Source: Stentor coeruleus
Lineage: Eukaryota; Ciliophora; Heterotrichea; Heterotrichida; Stentoridae
Length of the DNA: 22,209 nt
Direction of reading: 5' to 3'
NCBI GenBank assembly: GCA_001970955.1
Contig: MPUH01001169.1
Location: 1 to 22,209, forward strand
Shown here: piece by piece, positions 18,437 through 22,209 of the stretch
How the letters are laid out: the number at the start of each line of letters is the position of its first letter
Numbering within the stretch: position 1 is the first letter of the stretch
The notes under the pieces: model-generated
Database searches by the model: none
What the model saw: the letters and a program-made list of their open reading frames with translations, nothing else
What the model was told of the DNA's origin: nothing
Made by a program: the position numbers and the translations under genes

Positions 18437-19522
18437 TTTAGATAATGATAAGGATATTGGATAATAATGAATAGATAATAAAAAGCTAGGTGAGAGTTGA
18501 TAGTAAAAAAATTGAGGTTTTGTGGAATAGAAGGATTTTTGGGGGAATTTATGGCAAAGTGCTTAATATGATTTGTGTGTTGAGAAATGCTTAGTTTTTG
18601 TAATGAGTATTTTTTTTTTGGTATTTAAGCTGGTTTTAGATGAAAAATTTTTCTTCATGCTGTGAATGATGGAGGAAATTTTAAAGTTGTGCTTAATTTG
18701 TATTTTAAGAAACAAATAATTTTAATTGTAATTGAGAGTATGCTGGTAATTTTTTAATGTGATTCAGCTTTATAACTAAATTTAGGCTCTAATAATTTAC
18801 AAGCTCTTTTAATGTATATATTGGGATAACTAGCAAATTCAACATAGTATTAAACTTACAAAAGGATAAAATATATAACAACAAACTTAAAAATTCCTAT
18901 AGAAAAGTTAGATTTTGCTAAGCTACATACTATAACCCCAAATATATACCCGCTAAATTTCTTTTAACTTTGGAGGATTATCAAGTTGGAAATTGATTAA
19001 AATAACTGGAAGAACTAAATTATATCACAAATACAATAAAAAAAAAAGAATAGTAAAGGTAAAACAAAGTTATATAATAATAAACCAAATGTTAAAAAAT
19101 ATATACAAACAAATGAAATTAAAGAACCCTAAAAGTATGAACTTTATTTGGCTTCTCAACATTGCTTATAATAAAATATCATTAAAGTATGATTTAGTAT
19201 ATTAATTTGTTTAAAATATATACAATTAATATATTTTACCTAGATAAAAGTGATGCAATTAATTCATATGAAATCATCATACATTTTATTACAAAAAATA
19301 AACATAAAACAATTTCTTTTCAAACTAAAAACATAAGAAAAAAGCTTCTCATAGTGTAAAAAAATAATAAGCGCCAAAATTAAATAAATCAAATCCAAAG
19401 TTAAAAAAACTATCAACAAACATGAAATCCAGACTTAAAAAGCTAATTGAATTCATCTAAATATCATATCTCACAATTCATAAAAGCTTCTAATTATCTA
19501 AAAAAACTTTCCAAATAATCTA
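18437..19522. other. Convergent spacer, G-rich then C-biased
   Basis: 18481-18600 has 35 G and 4 C; 19200-19522 is C-biased and A-rich. A 70-codon open stretch at 18993-19205 has no good start and is Lys/Tyr/Ile-rich in the manner of chance AT-rich frames. No RNA gene was recognised. Confidence 0.6.
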
Positions 19523-20620
19523 TTATTGATTATTTAATTCAGGACTTGCCTTTTGCCTCAAAGAAAAAAGTTCTGTAATATGCTGTTTAAGTCTAAGGTT
19601 TTCTTCAGCCAAAGCTTCCTTTTCAATCTTAAAGTCCCCAAATCCATTAAGCAAACTAGCAATCGAGCTGCCAAGACTATTTTCTTCAGAAGGGTCGCTG
19701 TTGATTTTTTCCGCAGAACCAAAGTTCATCGACAAATCCGTGCTGATCGGTTTGCTTTTCTTTAATTTTTCTCTTTCTTGTTGTAAAGCTTGTATCTCCC
19801 ATTCTAAATCATAAATAATATGTTTATTCTGACTTAATTCCTGCATCAAATTTTCCTCTGAGTCTTCAGCAGGTTCACCTTCATTTTCAGCCTCAGCTCT
19901 TTTTTTTTCTATATTCGCCAAATGAGCCTGTTGTTCTTTTTTCGTCTGTTGTATCGTTTTTATTATCTCATTTTTCAATATATATTTCGACCTTAAATCC
20001 ATAGCATTACTATTAACAATAGCAATACCTAAAAAAGTTTTTCTTTTATTCCCTCTTCTAGTCATTAATTCAAGTTTTTTATTACTCAAAAACGCTTCTT
20101 TACTTTTTAAATCCTGAGCTGATGTTGCTAATTTATCTATTTCTTCTATAAGTTCACTACATTTAGCTTTTACTTCTTCTACTGTATTTAAACCTTCTAT
20201 TGGATTTGTTTTACTTAAAGCTTGATTGTATCTTGCTTCAGCTTCAGATCTTAAGTTGGCTAATTCTTCTAAGATTTTTATTTCGTCTTCTTTAAGTTTA
20301 TAGAGTTCTTCGATTTCTTTGTTTTTACTATCGAAAATATCGGCGAAGTTGTTGTTGAAACGTGTGGTCAAAGCTGTACTTTGAGCTTTTTTATCCCCGA
20401 TTTCTAAAAGAGTTGAGACTAGTTTGGGGATTTCTTCGATTTCTTTAGCGATTCCTTCGGAGTCGTTGGTTGCTTCACTGAAAGCTGTTCGGGAATTGAG
20501 TTTTAGTTTAAGCTGGGAGATTTGATAGAGGATAGCGGATTTAGATTTTAAATAAGAATCCAGGTCGTGGACTAAGCTTCGGATTTCGCAGTCTTGAATG
20601 GTCGTGGAGGAATTTCCCAT
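19523..20620 (-). CDS. Coiled-coil protein with myristoylation-type N-terminus
   Basis: A 365-residue protein I cannot assign to a named family. It begins MGNSSTT, with Gly2 and Thr6 fitting the N-myristoyltransferase pattern, so membrane attachment is plausible. Residues about 10-45 and 100-300 are Glu/Lys/Leu-rich heptad-like sequence (e.g. KEIEELYKLKEDEIKILEELANLRSEAE, DLEWEIQALQQEREKLKK) typical of long coiled coils. A less charged interval (about 183-215, RRGNKRKTFLGIAIVNSNAMDLRS) interrupts them. The C-terminal 60 residues combine a Ser-rich linker with a final short coil (ALAEENLRLKQHITELF). There is no membrane helix and no catalytic motif. It may be a cortical or cytoskeletal structural protein. 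The stop is TAA. Confidence 0.8.
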   Translation of the reverse strand: MGNSSTTIQDCEIRSLVHDLDSYLKSKSAILYQISQLKLKLNSRTAFSEATNDSEGIAKEIEEIPKLVSTLLEIGDKKAQSTALTTRFNNNFADIFDSKNKEIEELYKLKEDEIKILEELANLRSEAEARYNQALSKTNPIEGLNTVEEVKAKCSELIEEIDKLATSAQDLKSKEAFLSNKKLELMTRRGNKRKTFLGIAIVNSNAMDLRSKYILKNEIIKTIQQTKKEQQAHLANIEKKRAEAENEGEPAEDSEENLMQELSQNKHIIYDLEWEIQALQQEREKLKKSKPISTDLSMNFGSAEKINSDPSEENSLGSSIASLLNGFGDFKIEKEALAEENLRLKQHITELFSLRQKASPELNNQ

Positions 20621-21102
20621 TTATTAATGTAGGATTTTAGTTTTGGTTTTAAAAAATTAGCATCGGGATGAATTTAGGGAAATGGATGAGTTATTAGTGG
20701 AAATGGTAGTTTATAATTCTAAAAACTTATACTTTATATAAAAATGCACAGTAAAGTGAAGATGGTTAAGTATTATTTTAAAAGTATATTTTAAGCAAAT
20801 ATACACAATATGGGTAGAAGTCTAATATTCTACATATATTCCAACACAATTTGTATGTAAACTCAGATTGAAACTTATAAGCATAATTTTTATCCTTATA
20901 TATCTACAATTATAATCTTATCATTATATAATTCTAAACTTAACTTATCAAAAAAAAAAAACAACCCCAAAACAATAATTCTCACCTAACTAAAAAATTC
21001 TTAATCCTAACACATCAAATCTCATAATTTCTCCATTAAAAATACTCTTAACACCTTAAATTTCCTAATTTCTATTCAGCAAAACAATCCTTAGAAATAA
21101 AT
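20621..21102. other. Divergent spacer, G-rich then G-free C-rich
   Basis: The left half is G-biased; 20941-21060 has 29 C and no G in 120 bases, ending at the start of the zinc-finger gene. It must serve as promoter region for both divergent genes. No motif was recognised. Confidence 0.6.
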
Positions 21103-21945
21103 ATGAACCTTGTAATATCATCTCCAGAAACAGACTTTTATGAATGTGAGGTTTGCCAAAAAGAGTTATCAGGGAAAAAAGTTATTGAATGTATTGACTG
21201 CAGTAAATATTTTTGTAAACTACATATAAAAAGAATCGACAACGATTTTTCATCAGTCTGCCACGAGTGCACAAAAAAAAGAATCCACTTAGATATTAGT
21301 ATGGAAATCAGTTCACAAATAATCGAAGCCAAATCTGAACTGAATTCCCTCAAAGAAAAACTAAAACTCTCTAAACAAAGCCTTTCATCCCTTGACTCCA
21401 AAAAAAAATCCCTCAAATCCGACCTAAATTCTAAAACTAAATCCTATCAAGAAAATATAGAAAAATTAACATCCCAATATTTGCAAGCCAAGTCACATTC
21501 AGAGAAAATCATCCCAATTGAAGAACAGCTACAAGTGAATTTTTCAGCTTTAACAGACAAGTTTAGCGAAATCAATAAGAATTTTAATAAAAATGAAAGG
21601 AAAAAACTTGAACAAAAAATCGAATTAAATCTGATGAAGAATGAAATTATTAAACTTCAAGAAGAAGTTCAGGATCAAAGCGAGAAAATAAAAGAATATA
21701 TTCCTTATTTGATGTTTAGGAAACTTGCTTGTGGAACTTGTAAAACTAAAATTAAGAAACAATTTAGTGATGATATTATGAATGGGTATCAAGGGAAAAA
21801 TAGTATTATAGCGAGTGTGATTTATGAAAATGAAAAAAGAATGTCGAAAAAATACACGAATGAACATGCGAGAAGTTCAAGTGCTAGGGAGAGTATTTCT
21901 GATAAACGTCCTGAGAATGACTCGTGCAATTGTCGAGTTTTTTAA
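21103..21945 (+). CDS. Zinc-finger (FYVE/RING-like) coiled-coil protein with Cys-rich tail
   Basis: A 280-residue protein of unrecognised family. The N-terminus has eight regularly spaced ligands: C15, C18, C30, C33, C38, H41, C53 and C56 (CxxC-x11-CxxC-x4-C-x2-H-x11-CxxC), a cross-brace finger of the FYVE/PHD/RING class. It lacks the RRHHCR phosphoinositide motif of true FYVE domains. Residues about 68-200 are a long coiled coil (SELNSLKEKLKLSKQSLSSLDSKKK...). A second CGTC pair (C210, C213) follows, then a Ser/Arg-rich linker. The extreme C-terminus is SCNCRVF; C277 is four residues from the end, so a CaaX-type prenylation site, with C275 as a palmitoylation neighbour, is conceivable. The ATG at 21103 is the first after a G-free leader. 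The stop is TAA. Confidence 0.8.
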   Translation: MNLVISSPETDFYECEVCQKELSGKKVIECIDCSKYFCKLHIKRIDNDFSSVCHECTKKRIHLDISMEISSQIIEAKSELNSLKEKLKLSKQSLSSLDSKKKSLKSDLNSKTKSYQENIEKLTSQYLQAKSHSEKIIPIEEQLQVNFSALTDKFSEINKNFNKNERKKLEQKIELNLMKNEIIKLQEEVQDQSEKIKEYIPYLMFRKLACGTCKTKIKKQFSDDIMNGYQGKNSIIASVIYENEKRMSKKYTNEHARSSSARESISDKRPENDSCNCRVF

Positions 21946-22209
21946 TTAGTAGGTGGATAAGAAAGATTATGTTTATGATAGGATTTTATGATGAGTTTTG
22001 ATTGGCTTTTTTGTGTAATTAAAAAGGTAGAATGGATAGTATAATAGGATTTGTGGATTTATTTAAAAGGCTGGTATAATTTTGATTGTAAAAATGCAAT
22101 TAAAACTTTAATAAAATTCCCAAAAAAAAATCATATTTTTATTCTAATAATCTATGATCATCCCATCTATTCAACACAATTTCCATCCTATCAATCTCAG
22201 CTTCCTACA

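Noticed and set aside
18993-19205. 70-codon open stretch on + in the spacer after PP2A
   Set aside because: No ATG at its beginning, extreme Lys/Ile/Asn/Tyr composition, no motif, and it lies mid-spacer without its own skew boundary.

Overview
The window looks like macronuclear DNA of a heterotrich ciliate close to Stentor. It is AT-rich and gene-dense. Four genes are interrupted by, or joined across, introns of exactly 15 nt: GTATGATTTAAATAG, GTAATTTTTATACAG, GTAAAAACTAAACAG and GTAAGACTTATTTAG. Each begins GTA, has TA at positions 9-10 and ends AG, which is the tiny-intron type known from Stentor and Blepharisma. The coding frames read with the standard code: Trp is always TGG and no frame needs TAA, TAG or TGA as sense. 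All fifteen genes end in TAA (12) or TAG (3), none in TGA, so Blepharisma-type use of TGA for Trp is not needed here but is not formally excluded.

Layout, left to right. (1) 44-565 (+): two-pass membrane RING-CH E3 ligase. (2) 2096-2794 (+): SHIPPO/STPGR axonemal-type protein. (3) 3721-4701 (-): Not4-like RRM plus CCCH protein that lacks the RING. (4) 5861-7176 (-): transcriptional adaptor ADA2, with one intron and an apparent 1-nt frameshift. (5) 7177-7470 (-): small putative secreted protein abutting ADA2 with zero spacing. (6) 8361-9707 (-): DYRK-family kinase. (7) 10906-11088 (-): 60-aa membrane protein resembling ATP synthase subunit e. (8) 11135-11746 (-): degenerate HNH/AP2-like protein. 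(9) 11814-12863 (+): RING-CH plus FHA protein, one intron. (10) 12889-14307 (+): GPI transamidase subunit GAA1. (11) 14818-15612 (+): TMEM41/VTT-domain ER protein. (12) 15761-16072 (-): Alba-domain protein. (13) 16700-18436 (+): PP2A scaffold (A) subunit, two introns. (14) 19523-20620 (-): coiled-coil protein with a myristoylation-type N-terminus. (15) 21103-21945 (+): zinc-finger coiled-coil protein ending in a Cys-rich tail.

These are mostly unrelated housekeeping genes (chromatin and mRNA regulation, signalling, ER lipid and GPI biology, cilia). There is no mobile element, CRISPR array, or rRNA or tRNA gene that I can support. The most striking unexplained structure is in the spacers. Nearly every gene has C-rich, almost G-free DNA on its left and G-rich, almost C-free DNA on its right (as read on the + strand), whichever strand the gene is on. 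Each spacer therefore flips from G-rich to C-rich near its middle. The longest spacer (566-2095) breaks the pattern and may hold a decayed gene.
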